Below are positions 8,918-17,831 of a DNA stretch of 64,000 nucleotides, one piece after another. The stretch spans positions 1-64,000 of the forward strand of contig CALBFA010000042.1 of the NCBI GenBank assembly GCA_937888365.1, read 5' to 3'. The stretch's first letter is position 1. Every line of letters starts with the position of its first letter. The DNA comes from an uncultured Fidelibacterota bacterium. Its GTDB lineage: Bacteria; Fidelibacterota; UBA8477; JABMPR01. A program made the position numbers and the translations under genes. Under the pieces are notes generated by a model. That model had not been told where the DNA came from. It worked only from the letters and a program-made list of their open reading frames with translations, and did not search any database.

Positions 8918-9667
8918 TTATCCTTGCATCACTAAGCCGCCATCAACATTGACGACTTGACCCGTAATATAACTGGCCAAATCTGATGCTAAAAAAGCGC
9001 TTAAATGTGCAACATCTTCACCGCTACCAATTCGTCCCAAAGGGATCTGAAGGGTAAGGGTTTCTTTTGCAGTTTCACTCATTGCTTGGGTCATATCGGT
9101 TTCAATATAACCAGGAGCAATGGCATTCACAGTAATTCCACGTGAGGATATCTCTCGTGCGAGTGACTTCGTAAAACCGAGTATTCCTGCCTTTGCAGCG
9201 GAATAATTTATTTGTCCAGCGTTGCCCATTTGGCCAACAATAGACGATATATTGATAATGCGTCCATAACGGTTTTTCATCATAGGACGTAATATTGCCT
9301 GACACATATTAAAAATGCCTGTAAGATTAACATGCAGAACTTCATCCCAATCTTCAACTTTCATTCTCATTAATAAGCCATCTTTTGTGATGCCTGCATT
9401 GTTGATTAAAATATCAACTTTTCCATATTTCTCGACGGCAAAATTGACCAATGCTTTTGCTTCGTCGATGTTCGAAATATCAGCAGCATATCCAGAGACT
9501 TGATACCCCAATGATTTTAGCTCATTAACCGTCGATTGAACGGCTTCATTGTTACGACTCGAAATGACGACACTACAATCATTTTTTGCAAGCGTTTCAG
9601 CAATAGCGCGACCGATACCACGGGTTGAACCTGTTACAATCGCAATTTTTCCTTGAAAATTTATCAT
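8918..9667 (-). CDS. fabG: 3-oxoacyl-ACP reductase
   Basis: NADPH-dependent short-chain dehydrogenase that reduces beta-ketoacyl-ACP. The Rossmann motif TGSTRGIG is at the N-terminus, NNAG appears near residue 90, and the catalytic Ser (INISSIVG) and Tyr-Lys (YSAAK) follow. The C-terminus, GQVVNVDGGLVMQG, is typical of FabG. Length 249. The start ATG overlaps the end of fabD by four bases (ATGA), which implies translational coupling. Confidence 0.95.
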   Translation of the reverse strand: MINFQGKIAIVTGSTRGIGRAIAETLAKNDCSVVISSRNNEAVQSTVNELKSLGYQVSGYAADISNIDEAKALVNFAVEKYGKVDILINNAGITKDGLLMRMKVEDWDEVLHVNLTGIFNMCQAILRPMMKNRYGRIINISSIVGQMGNAGQINYSAAKAGILGFTKSLAREISSRGITVNAIAPGYIETDMTQAMSETAKETLTLQIPLGRIGSGEDVAHLSAFLASDLASYITGQVVNVDGGLVMQG

Positions 9668-10581
9668 AATAAGGCCTCCAAATCTTCAATCTTATTTACA
9701 CCGCCTGTTTTGGCATTTCGATCGATGCGTCGATTAAGTCCTTGCAAAACTTTACCAGGTCCTACTTCGACAAATTCTTGAATCCCATCACTAACCATGG
9801 ACAAAATACTGTCTTCCCAAAGAACAGGATTTTCGAGTTGTTGAATGAGATTTCCGGAAATTTCTTTAGGATTTGTGGTTCGTTTTGCCGTAAAATTGCA
9901 GTAAACGGGGACGGTTGCCTCATTAAACTTCGCTTTTTCAATGGCTTTAATAAGACCCGCTTTTGCAGAAGACATAAGAGGCGAATGAAATGCACCACTC
10001 ACCTTTAATTCAATAGTTTTGAGCGCTCCCACTCGCTTGCAAACTTCCATTGCGTAACGAACGGCATCAACTTCACCGGATATTACAATTTGCCCGGGGC
10101 AATTAAAATTAGCGACGTTTACGATACCTCGAAGATTCGCATGATCTAAAGCTTTGTCTAATTCTTCGCGGCCTAAATTCAGAATAGCAGCCATCGTACC
10201 AGGATTTTGAAGTCCCGCTTCTTGCATGCCTTCGGCTCTTTCTTTTACAATGCGCAAGGCATCTTCAAAGGAAAGAACACCTGAAGCAAATAAGGCTGAA
10301 AACTCGCCTAAGCTATGACCTGCGACAGTATGAAATTTATAAGTTTCAGGAAGAACAGAAAAATAAGCCGCCGAAGCGACGAAAATAGCAGGTTGTGTAA
10401 TCTTTGTTTCTGTAAGTTTTTCGATGGGTCCGTCAAAGGTTATTTCAGATAAATCATATTTTAAAATATCTTTGGCTTTGCGATACAATTTTTGTACGGC
10501 TGGAAATTCATCATAGATGTCTTTCGCCATTCCGACTTCTTGTGAAGCCTGGCCAGGGAAAAGTAATGCACGTCTCATCAT
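9664..10581 (-). CDS. fabD: Malonyl-CoA:ACP transacylase
   Basis: Loads malonyl groups onto ACP. The N-terminus is LFPGQASQ; the nucleophile elbow is GHSLGEF with Ser90; the catalytic His is in SGAFHSPLM near residue 200. Length 305. It overlaps fabH by four bases upstream and fabG by four bases downstream, so it belongs to a tightly coupled operon. Confidence 0.95.
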   Translation of the reverse strand: MMRRALLFPGQASQEVGMAKDIYDEFPAVQKLYRKAKDILKYDLSEITFDGPIEKLTETKITQPAIFVASAAYFSVLPETYKFHTVAGHSLGEFSALFASGVLSFEDALRIVKERAEGMQEAGLQNPGTMAAILNLGREELDKALDHANLRGIVNVANFNCPGQIVISGEVDAVRYAMEVCKRVGALKTIELKVSGAFHSPLMSSAKAGLIKAIEKAKFNEATVPVYCNFTAKRTTNPKEISGNLIQQLENPVLWEDSILSMVSDGIQEFVEVGPGKVLQGLNRRIDRNAKTGGVNKIEDLEALL

Positions 10582-11582
10582 ACAGTTGCTTTCCTCTCAG
10601 GGCCATACTTTAATAATGTTGCGCCCCAGGTATATCCGGCACCAAACGCCGCGAGTAGAACCAAGTCACCATCGCCAATTCGACCTTCTTCAACAGCTTC
10701 TGTTAATCCGATTGGGATAGTACCTGCCGTTGTGTTACCATATTTTTCGATATTCAAAAAAACTTGATCGTCGCGTAATCCAGCTCGTTTCGCAGCCATA
10801 TCAATAATGCGCTTGTTGGCTTGATGGGGAATAAAGAGTTTAACATCTTCTGATTTAAAGCCGTTTTTGTCAACGATTTCTTTGGAAACAGCACCCATAT
10901 CAGCGCTTGCCCGTTTAAAAACCGAACGACCGTCTTGATAAATAAAGTGTTCTTTCGCGTCAACAGTTTCGTGCGTAGCGGGTTTACGAGACCCACCTGC
11001 AGCCATAAAAAGAGCTTCTTTACCCGTGCCATCGATGTGTAATATTTCATCAATAATGCCGTGTGTATTATCTTTTGCGGGCTCTAAAAGTACGGCTCCA
11101 GCTCCATCACCAAATAGAATACACGTATTGCGATCGGTATAATCAAGAATCGAGCTCATTGTATCAGCACCGATAACAATAACCTTTTTGGATCCTGTCG
11201 CAATAAGACCCGCTCCCGCTTTCAAGGCAAATAAAAATCCTGAGCAAGCGCCTGACAAATCATATCCCCACGCTTTATTTGCGCCAATATTTTCTTGAAC
11301 AAGCGCAGCGGTGGAAGGGAAAAGCATGTCTGGCGTTACGGTTGCGACGATAATGACATCAATCTCATTTGCGGAAATGCCAGTGGATTTCAATAGTCTT
11401 TTTACAGCAATGGTACACATATCCGACGTCACTTCGCCATCTGCGCAAATGCGTCTTTCCCGAATACCCGTACGAGAGACAATCCACTCGTCATTGGTGT
11501 CCACCATTGTTTCTAATTCTTTATTAGTGAGGATTCTAGTTGGTAAGTATTTAGATGTACCAGTGATGGCAGCACGAATCAT
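10578..11582 (-). CDS. fabH: Beta-ketoacyl-ACP synthase III
   Basis: Initiates fatty-acid synthesis by condensing an acyl-CoA with malonyl-ACP. The catalytic Cys113 is in SGACSGFLFA; the His is in FIPHQANKRI and the Asn in KYGNTTAGTIP. Length 334 is typical. It follows plsX by 18 bp and overlaps fabD. Primer preference (straight or branched) cannot be read from the sequence. Confidence 0.96.
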   Translation of the reverse strand: MIRAAITGTSKYLPTRILTNKELETMVDTNDEWIVSRTGIRERRICADGEVTSDMCTIAVKRLLKSTGISANEIDVIIVATVTPDMLFPSTAALVQENIGANKAWGYDLSGACSGFLFALKAGAGLIATGSKKVIVIGADTMSSILDYTDRNTCILFGDGAGAVLLEPAKDNTHGIIDEILHIDGTGKEALFMAAGGSRKPATHETVDAKEHFIYQDGRSVFKRASADMGAVSKEIVDKNGFKSEDVKLFIPHQANKRIIDMAAKRAGLRDDQVFLNIEKYGNTTAGTIPIGLTEAVEEGRIGDGDLVLLAAFGAGYTWGATLLKYGPERKATV

Positions 11583-11600
11583 ATATTAGGTCCTTAATTA

Positions 11601-12647
11601 TTAATGAGTAATTTCTTCCTCATCTAACTTTGTGAATTTTATAGATTCCAGAGAATGTGCAATTCCTTCTTCTAAATCCTGAACTAGATGAGTATTTATA
11701 AATCGTTGAGCTTCTAAAAGGGCATTTTTGATGCCTTCTGAGTTTGAACTTCCATGACAAATGAGACTGATACCTTTAATCCCGAGAAGAGGAGAACCTC
11801 CGTATGAATTGGGATCTAAATCTTTTTTTAAATCATTAAAAGTGGGTCGCATAAAAAGAGCCGCGAGTTTACGAATGGGTGTATTGACGCGTTTTTTTAT
11901 CATCCTAAAAACGGTACTTGTTACACCTTCAGCGAGCTTTAGGGCAACATTCCCCGTAAATCCGTCCGTTACTACGACATCGAATTTATCGGTAAAAATA
12001 TCGCGCCCTTCTGCAAAACCAGAAAAATTCAGTTGAGCTGATTCGAGTAATCTCTTTGCTTCTCTGACAAGGGATGTCCCTTTTTCAGATTCTTCACCAA
12101 TGCTAAGGAGGCCAACCTTCGGTTCAATTTCTGAGCGATGGAATTTTTTATAAACAAGCGCTCCCATGATGCCAAATTGAAGTAAATTCTTTGGCTTAAC
12201 AACGCTCACAGCGCCTACATCGAGGAGGAATGTTGTCCCTTTGTCGTGGGGCATAAAAGCGCCAACCGCAGGTCTGTCCACACCTTGAATACGTCCAAGT
12301 GTCAAAAGGCTATAAGCCATGACGGCACCCGTGTTCCCGGCAGAAATAAAGGCGTGTCCAGTATTTTTCTTAATAAGGTTGAGGCCCACTTTTATTGAAG
12401 AATCAGGTTTATCTTTGAAAGATTTTGTTGGAGATTCATCCATAGAGATTGTTTGAGAAGCGTGGAAAACTGAAAGTCGATTGTTATCATAGGAAAATTG
12501 CTGGAGCTCCTTATTCAGGATGCCCTCATTACCCACTAAGATAACATTACACTTAGAATTCGGATGTTTGAGATACCGAACTGCGCCTTCTATATTGATG
12601 AAAGGGGCATTATCGCCCCCCATTGCATCAATAACAATGCTTTTCAT
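11601..12647 (-). CDS. plsX: Phosphate acyltransferase PlsX
   Basis: Makes acyl-phosphate from acyl-ACP for glycerolipid synthesis with PlsY. The opening is IDAMGGDNAP, the family hallmark, with later blocks GNTGAVMA and GFTGNVALKLAEG. Length 348. It lies 12 bp after rpmF in the conserved yceD-rpmF-plsX-fabH order. Confidence 0.95.
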   Translation of the reverse strand: MKSIVIDAMGGDNAPFINIEGAVRYLKHPNSKCNVILVGNEGILNKELQQFSYDNNRLSVFHASQTISMDESPTKSFKDKPDSSIKVGLNLIKKNTGHAFISAGNTGAVMAYSLLTLGRIQGVDRPAVGAFMPHDKGTTFLLDVGAVSVVKPKNLLQFGIMGALVYKKFHRSEIEPKVGLLSIGEESEKGTSLVREAKRLLESAQLNFSGFAEGRDIFTDKFDVVVTDGFTGNVALKLAEGVTSTVFRMIKKRVNTPIRKLAALFMRPTFNDLKKDLDPNSYGGSPLLGIKGISLICHGSSNSEGIKNALLEAQRFINTHLVQDLEEGIAHSLESIKFTKLDEEEITH

Positions 12648-12659
12648 AAAAATTGGGAA

Positions 12660-12842
12660 TTAGGCCTCTTTAGGGATAATTACCTGTTTGCCTTTATAAT
12701 GACCACATGATGGACAAACATGATGGGGCAATTTCATTTCGCCACAATTGTTACAAGCAATTGTAGCAGTTACAACAGCTTTCCAATGTGTTCTTCTCTT
12801 ATCTCGACGGGCTCGGGATGTTTTTCTTTTAGGTACGGCCAC
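12660..12842 (-). CDS. rpmF: Ribosomal protein L32
   Basis: A 60-residue basic ribosomal protein. The N-terminal MAVPKRKTSRARRDKRR is the L32 hallmark. Two Cys pairs (CNNCG and CPSCG) form a zinc ribbon, so this is the zinc-containing (C+) form. It is separated from yceD by 2 bp and from plsX by 12 bp. Confidence 0.97.
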   Translation of the reverse strand: MAVPKRKTSRARRDKRRTHWKAVVTATIACNNCGEMKLPHHVCPSCGHYKGKQVIIPKEA

Positions 12843-12844
12843 GG

Positions 12845-13339
12845 TTAATTCGTCTCCTCTTTAAACATATTACGTAGGTTTAACCAACGATCATCTATGT
12901 CTTGTTCTGCTCCAACGAGAGCAATTAATTTTTCAAATTCTGGACAATTTTCCTCACAGCAATGAGCAATAGGACGGGATGTGAAAATAGTCTCTCGCAG
13001 GAGGTTGTCTAAGTCAAAAATAACTTCACCCGTTTGCATGAGAAATACATCATCATTATCTATTGAAAATTCCTTTTCATCAAAGGTTACGAGAACATCG
13101 AAATCACTTTTTAATGTGTCTTCAAAGGACTCGAGTCCTTTGCTGCAGATAAAGCGGCCTTTGGTGTTGATGTCACCATGAAGGTAATAATTTGGGTTTT
13201 GATTATTGATCTCTAGTTTTAAAATTAATTCTAGAGGTTCCCAATCCATTCCTTCAGCATTTATCAAAGGTTCCAGTGTGTCAAAAATCTCTTCAGATTT
13301 GCCTTTAGGCAATGTATTTAATAATATCTTCATTGTCAA
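12845..13339 (-). CDS. YceD/DUF177 family protein
   Basis: A 164-residue acidic protein of the YceD (DUF177) family, which nearly always precedes rpmF and is linked to 23S rRNA metabolism in plants and bacteria. The family's conserved Cys motif is visible as CCEENCPEF near residue 135. Function is known only in outline; the call rests on the Cys motif, length and position. It is the first gene of the tight block, 127 bp downstream of the aminopeptidase gene. Confidence 0.85.
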   Translation of the reverse strand: MTMKILLNTLPKGKSEEIFDTLEPLINAEGMDWEPLELILKLEINNQNPNYYLHGDINTKGRFICSKGLESFEDTLKSDFDVLVTFDEKEFSIDNDDVFLMQTGEVIFDLDNLLRETIFTSRPIAHCCEENCPEFEKLIALVGAEQDIDDRWLNLRNMFKEETN

Positions 13340-13466
13340 AGCGGCGCAATATAGAAGACCACTATACCCTTGTCAAACTGAAATAAGGCAAATTATTAAC
13401 ACTATAAATCATTGAAAAACAAGCTCCTATTTAATTTCTTTCATGTATTTTGAATCATTCCAAAAT

Positions 13467-14849
13467 CTAGTGTTTTGAGGCATTATTTTGAACAATTCTC
13501 TCAATATCCTGTATCTCTTTAGGGATCTTTTCGCTTAAAATAATATGCCCTTTCTTCGTTACCAAGATGTCGTCCTCTATTCGTACACCCATACCCCAAT
13601 ACTCCTTCGGGACCGAATTATCTTGACGAAAATACAGTCCTGGCTCAACCGTTAGGACCATTCCTTTTTCGAATTTAATTTCTTCCTTATTATCATCCAA
13701 ATAGCCACCAACATCATGCACATCAAGGCCTAGCCAATGAGATGTTCCATGCAAAAAGTATTTTCGACAAGCATTCGCTTCAAGCAAACTGTCTAAATCG
13801 CCTGATAAAAGTTCGAGTTGAATAAGGCCAATCGTAATAACGCGCTGAGCTTCTCGATGTGTTTCTCGCCATGAAACGCCTGGTTTTATCACGTCAATCG
13901 CTGCCTTTTGTGCCTCAAGAACCAGCTGATAAATCTCTGTTTGTGCTTTCGAAAATTTTCCATTCGATGGAATGGTTCGCGTAATATCGGCAGAATAATT
14001 ATCCCATTCGGCTCCAATATCGGTGACAATAAGACCGTTTGTTGTTAGGGTATCTTGGTTCGTATCGTAATGTAAAATCGTTGCATTAAAACCCGACCCA
14101 ACAATACTCGGGAAACCGTTACGTGCCGACCCTCGTTTACGAAAACCATACTCAATCAAGGCTTCAACTTCGTACTCATAGGCGCAATTCGTAACATCTG
14201 CCCACGCATCAACGAGGCTTTCGCCTGTAATATCAATCGCCTTTTGCAATGATGCGATTTCAGTTGGAGATTTAATAAGTCGCATTTTAGAGGTGATTGC
14301 CGAAGCATTTATGATGGTTTGAGGGCCCCTCATTCCTATTTCAGTGAGTTTATTTGAAATAAGTTCTTTGAATTCTTTGTCACCACCGTCATCCAAAATA
14401 AGTGTGTTTTTGGGATACATAAATCCGTTTAACATGTCGGAAAATTCCGAATATGCATAAGCCGTGTCGATGCCATCTAAGCTCATCGCACTTTCAACGC
14501 CACGTCGTTTTCCTGTCCAAACTTCAATTGTAGGATTTTTCTCCAAAACGAATAATTGCACAATTTTACCATTTTTAGACGAAGGATTAATGACCAAAAT
14601 CGCCTCTGGTTCGTCCCATCCTGTTAAATAGATAAAATTAGAACTTTGTCGATAAAAGTAGTCCACGTCATTATTTCGGTTGCGAATTGGCGCAGAATGA
14701 AAAATTACAAGGCCGTCTTTTTCTTGAGCAATCTCAATGAATGCATTCCGTCTCTGTGTATAACTATCATACATTTTTGTTTTGGACATCGCGAAAAGAA
14801 AATCAAATAATGAGAATGTGAGTATGGAGATTATAATTATTTTTTTCAT
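13467..14849 (-). CDS. Exported Xaa-Pro aminopeptidase (M24B)
   Basis: Removes N-terminal residues before proline. The N-terminal AMP_N domain has YRQSSNFIYLTGWDEPEA, close to PepP. The C-terminal pita-bread domain supplies five metal ligands: two Asp in TDIGAEWDNYSADITRT, His in HGTSHWLGLDVHD, Glu in VEPGLY and Glu in RIEDD. The chosen start (ATG 14849) has AGGAGAG upstream and opens a signal peptide, MKKIIIISILTF..., giving 460 residues. An in-frame ATG at 14885 would add 12 residues in front of the signal. PepP is normally cytoplasmic, so the export signal is unusual, although FCB genomes do encode secreted forms. Confidence 0.85.
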   Translation of the reverse strand: MKKIIIISILTFSLFDFLFAMSKTKMYDSYTQRRNAFIEIAQEKDGLVIFHSAPIRNRNNDVDYFYRQSSNFIYLTGWDEPEAILVINPSSKNGKIVQLFVLEKNPTIEVWTGKRRGVESAMSLDGIDTAYAYSEFSDMLNGFMYPKNTLILDDGGDKEFKELISNKLTEIGMRGPQTIINASAITSKMRLIKSPTEIASLQKAIDITGESLVDAWADVTNCAYEYEVEALIEYGFRKRGSARNGFPSIVGSGFNATILHYDTNQDTLTTNGLIVTDIGAEWDNYSADITRTIPSNGKFSKAQTEIYQLVLEAQKAAIDVIKPGVSWRETHREAQRVITIGLIQLELLSGDLDSLLEANACRKYFLHGTSHWLGLDVHDVGGYLDDNKEEIKFEKGMVLTVEPGLYFRQDNSVPKEYWGMGVRIEDDILVTKKGHIILSEKIPKEIQDIERIVQNNASKH

Positions 14850-15010
14850 GCCACTCTCCTTTTCTGAGCCCGTGTAGATACGCATAAATTGTGAGGGAAT
14901 CTAGTAGAAATCATGGAAATAATATTTTGGCTATATAAAAAACCAGTTTAATGATTTGTAAAATTAATTCTATAGTTTACATTACAAAGTATAAACAATG
15001 GAGGAAAACC

Positions 15011-15250
15011 ATGATCGCCACAGCCAAAGATTTAAGATTCCATTCAAAGGAATTACTTGATACGGCCAAACGGGGAGAAGAAGTCATCATTACCTATAGA
15101 GGCAAGCCTTATGCAAAGCTAGTATCTGTTGTGAACGAAACTCACAAAACTGAAAAAATCAAACACAATCTCTTTGGCATATGGTCTGAATATCCAGAAA
15201 CGGAAGATGTAAATGAATTTGTAGATACACTTCGAAAAGGTCGCTTCTAG
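15011..15250 (+). CDS. Antitoxin, Phd/YefM family
   Basis: A 79-residue antitoxin. The N-terminal region (about 1-50) has the Phd/YefM fold pattern: ATAKDLRFHSKELLDTAKRGEEVIITYRGKPYAKLVSV. The C-terminal tail should wrap the toxin. ATG 15011 is chosen because GGAGG sits 8 bases upstream; an earlier in-frame ATG at 14951 lacks this. Its stop shares a base with the GTG start of the downstream PIN toxin. Such pairs usually repress their own promoter. Confidence 0.85.
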   Translation: MIATAKDLRFHSKELLDTAKRGEEVIITYRGKPYAKLVSVVNETHKTEKIKHNLFGIWSEYPETEDVNEFVDTLRKGRF

Positions 15251-15630
15251 TGCTCATTGATACCGATGTCTTAATATGGTATTTGCGAGGAAATAAAAAA
15301 GCTCAACAATTAATTGATGGCTTGGGATCGTTCTCCATTTCGGTAATTACGTATATGGAGCTGGTTCAAGGCATGAGAAATAAGCGCGAATTAAATGAAT
15401 TTAGGCGAGCACTCAGCGATTGGAATACCCAACTTATTTATATTAATGAAGAGATATCATCCAAAGCCATGTTTTTAGTTGAACGATATTTTTTAAGCGA
15501 CGCCATACAACTAGCAGATGCGCTTATTGCATCGACGGTATTAACAAGTGGTTTACCAATATGCACAGGAAATGTCAAACATTATAAAGCAATCAAACAG
15601 ATTGAAATCAAAGTTTTTAAACCATGCTGA
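15250..15630 (+). CDS. vapC: PIN-domain toxin, VapC family
   Basis: A predicted ribonuclease toxin of 126 residues. PIN-domain acidic residues are visible: Asp4 and Asp6 in LIDTDVLIW, Glu37 in TYMELVQG and Asp90 in LADALIAS. It starts at GTG, overlapping the antitoxin TAG by one base, so translation is coupled. The active site looks intact. Confidence 0.9.
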   Translation: MLIDTDVLIWYLRGNKKAQQLIDGLGSFSISVITYMELVQGMRNKRELNEFRRALSDWNTQLIYINEEISSKAMFLVERYFLSDAIQLADALIASTVLTSGLPICTGNVKHYKAIKQIEIKVFKPC

Positions 15631-15641
15631 TGTGTTACATT

Positions 15642-15720
15642 CTCATTAATGAGGGAATCCTTTTGAAAATCAATGGTAAAAACTGCCGCCATTCAATTAA
15701 TGTGGGCAAACCTAATATTT
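15642..15720 (+). promoter_or_regulatory. Cobalamin-riboswitch-like leader (degenerate or partial)
   Basis: The leader before the ECF-like genes holds, in the right order, pieces that resemble the core of a cobalamin riboswitch: GAGGGAATCC (15651-15660), TGAAAATC (15664-15671) and ACTGCCGCC (15682-15690). A possible hairpin GCC-GC-CATT/AATG-TG-GGC follows. A perfect 12-bp palindrome CTCATTAATGAG (15642-15653) overlaps its 5' part. The canonical P5 stem and the GCAACTG box are poorly kept, so it may be a variant, a decayed copy or chance. Confidence 0.35.
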
Positions 15721-15751
15721 TCAGATAATTAGTTAATACGCTAAGCTATAA

Positions 15752-16351
15752 ATGGAAATGACCTATTCTCGCCGCTCCCTCGCCTATATCGCCGTTTTCG
15801 GAAGTGTTTGGGGCGTGGCGGAAGCGACATTTGGCAACATGATTCATCTACTTCATTTGCCATTGTCGGGAGCATTATTAAGCGCAATGAGCCTTGTTTT
15901 TATGTTGACAGCGCGACGACTCAATCCCGTTTCTGGTTCAACATTTTTAATGGCGCTTATTGCCGCATCCATAAAAATGCTGAGTTTTACCGCTGTGAAA
16001 ATAGGTCCCTTCGCAGGGATTGTGATCGAAGGACTCATTGCGGATATTATTTTATCGGTACTTGGAAATCGAAAATCGTCTTGGTTGCTGACAGGTTTTA
16101 TCGTCGGCATTTATCCAATAATCCAGAATCTAGTCACGAAATCGCTCCTGTTTGGTCTTGATTTTATCAATGTCATTTTTGAAATGGCTGAAGGGTTTTC
16201 GGAAAAAGTTGGATTCCAATTGGGATGGTGGCTTATTATTTTCTACATCGGTGTCCATGTCGCTCTGGGTCTTGGTTCTAGTATTTTTACGTGGAAACTC
16301 CAAAACCAGATTGAACAAAAATTAAATAAGAAGAAAACAACGACCTTTTGA
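15752..16351 (+). CDS. Integral membrane protein, ECF transporter S-component-like
   Basis: A 199-residue hydrophobic protein with about six predicted membrane segments. Its size and pattern (short N-terminus, GSVWGVAEAT in the first helix, a cationic C-terminus ending KKKTTTF) fit substrate-binding S components of energy-coupling-factor transporters. The family cannot be fixed by eye. It overlaps the next gene, which carries a T-component-like membrane domain, by four bases. If the riboswitch-like leader is real, cobalamin, a corrinoid or cobalt would be the likely substrate. Confidence 0.5.
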   Translation: MEMTYSRRSLAYIAVFGSVWGVAEATFGNMIHLLHLPLSGALLSAMSLVFMLTARRLNPVSGSTFLMALIAASIKMLSFTAVKIGPFAGIVIEGLIADIILSVLGNRKSSWLLTGFIVGIYPIIQNLVTKSLLFGLDFINVIFEMAEGFSEKVGFQLGWWLIIFYIGVHVALGLGSSIFTWKLQNQIEQKLNKKKTTTF

Positions 16352-17457
16352 AAAAAATGATGCAAAATAAGCGATTCCTCGTCGTTTTAGCCATCATTAT
16401 TCAATTGATAGGGTTCTTTGTTTTTAAATATGGGTGGCTCATTTTTACGATTTATGTCCTGGTATTTTTAAGTTACCCCCAATCATTGAAACCTCTAAAA
16501 AACCGAAAATTTTGGGTCACTTACATTATACTCTTATTACTCGTTCCCATTTTTGCCCGAGACCCTCAAAGTCAGTTTTTAGGCGTTTCTTATAATGCAG
16601 AAGTCCTTTCACAAATGCTTATGATGTCATTACGCGGATTGATGCTTTTCGCCTTGTTTCAAGTGATGACATTTAATCTTCCCCGGTCAACGATAGAGAC
16701 ATTTATACAGCGAATTAATTTGCCCTATTTGGCAGTGATTTTAGAAATGGCGCAAAAGGCCTCACCCGCTGTTAAAAGTATTTTTATTGCGCGAAAATCA
16801 ATATTTTCAAGAGCTTGGGCAGAGGAAAAATCGCTACACCTCATAATCGAATATTTTACAGATATTATGGTCGATTTTATTGCTTTTGCAGATGACTTAA
16901 CGCGCGACGAAAGTGCACAATCCATGATGTCTCCTCAATCCATTTTTGATGCAATTGACGCCAGCTCAAGGCGTCGCATATTTTTAGTGTCAGGGCATGA
17001 AGCCCAAGGCAAAACGACATGGATAAAAGCATTTATTACTGAGGCGAACAATCGAAAAATCGCGGTTGATGGTTTTATTTCAGAGCAAAAAGCATTTCGC
17101 CAGGATAGATGGGCTCAAGAGCTGGTTCGAATTAAAAATGGCGAGTCTCATTTTCTAAGTACGAGTGACGAAATTGAAAGCGCTTTGCATATTGGCAAAT
17201 ATTATTTTGATGCATCATGCTTTGATTGGGCTTTTGACTCGCGACATAGTATCTCAGATGACTGCTTATACTATATACTTGATGAAGTCGGATTCCTGGA
17301 GCTGGAGGGGAATGGTTTTCACTCATTCATACAATTTTTAATATCGGATCAGCAGGATATAAATTTGATTATAAGTGTTCGTAAAAAATTATTGGCTAGA
17401 GTAGGAGCTTATCTTGCGTCATTGGGACTCGCTGCGGAAAATATTCATATCGTTTAA
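16348..17457 (+). CDS. T-component-like membrane protein fused to THEP1-family NTPase
   Basis: A two-part protein of 369 residues. Residues 1 to about 200 hold several membrane helices followed by an amphipathic helical stretch, as in ECF T components (CbiQ-like). Residues 208-369 look like a nucleoside triphosphatase of the THEP1 family: P-loop G216-HEAQGKT-223, Walker B YYILDEVGFLEL with Asp312-Glu313, and a final helix. It starts at TTG 16348 (or ATG 16357), overlapping the S-like gene. No ordinary ECF ATPase pair (EcfA/A') is nearby. THEP1 P-loops differ from ABC ATPases, so an energising role is inference. Confidence 0.55.
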   Translation: MKKMMQNKRFLVVLAIIIQLIGFFVFKYGWLIFTIYVLVFLSYPQSLKPLKNRKFWVTYIILLLLVPIFARDPQSQFLGVSYNAEVLSQMLMMSLRGLMLFALFQVMTFNLPRSTIETFIQRINLPYLAVILEMAQKASPAVKSIFIARKSIFSRAWAEEKSLHLIIEYFTDIMVDFIAFADDLTRDESAQSMMSPQSIFDAIDASSRRRIFLVSGHEAQGKTTWIKAFITEANNRKIAVDGFISEQKAFRQDRWAQELVRIKNGESHFLSTSDEIESALHIGKYYFDASCFDWAFDSRHSISDDCLYYILDEVGFLELEGNGFHSFIQFLISDQQDINLIISVRKKLLARVGAYLASLGLAAENIHIV

Positions 17458-17763
17458 GACCCTTTCATTTTCTAAGACGTACAATCTGTCATTCTGCACC
17501 ATGCTGAAGGGAAGGGTTTCCGTACCCTACGCAAATATAAATTGTATCAATGGGAATATTACTGGTTTTAAGAGGATGGTATAGTACGGAAAATACAGTA
17601 GCCGTATCAATTCTAGAATTAAATAGTAATATAAATTACTTGATTATTTTGCATTATTACCACAAGGGAAAAATTTTACTTCACTGCAACATACTGTTCA
17701 TAAAAATATCGTACTAGCGCCGATGCTTAAAAATCATTACTCAATAATCGCAAGGAATGTTAT

Positions 17764-17779
17764 TGGCATGCAACTTGCA
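17764..17779 (+). promoter_or_regulatory. Sigma-54 (RpoN) promoter
   Basis: TGGCATGCAACTTGCA matches the consensus TGGCAYRNNNNTTGCW at every fixed position, with the exact -24/-12 spacing. It points toward the multiheme cytochrome cluster, whose first start lies about 300 bp downstream. Transcription from it would need an enhancer-binding AAA+ activator, which is not encoded in this window. Confidence 0.7.
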
Positions 17780-17831
17780 AAATCACCGCCTTGAAAAAGA
17801 GAAGTGGAGAAACGCATTTTAACTTACGACA

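Noticed and set aside
4695-17692. Shared 17-bp segment (4695-4711 and 17676-17692, one mismatch) as a dispersed repeat
   Set aside because: The similarity does not extend beyond about 17 bases, and AT-rich sequence gives such matches by chance.
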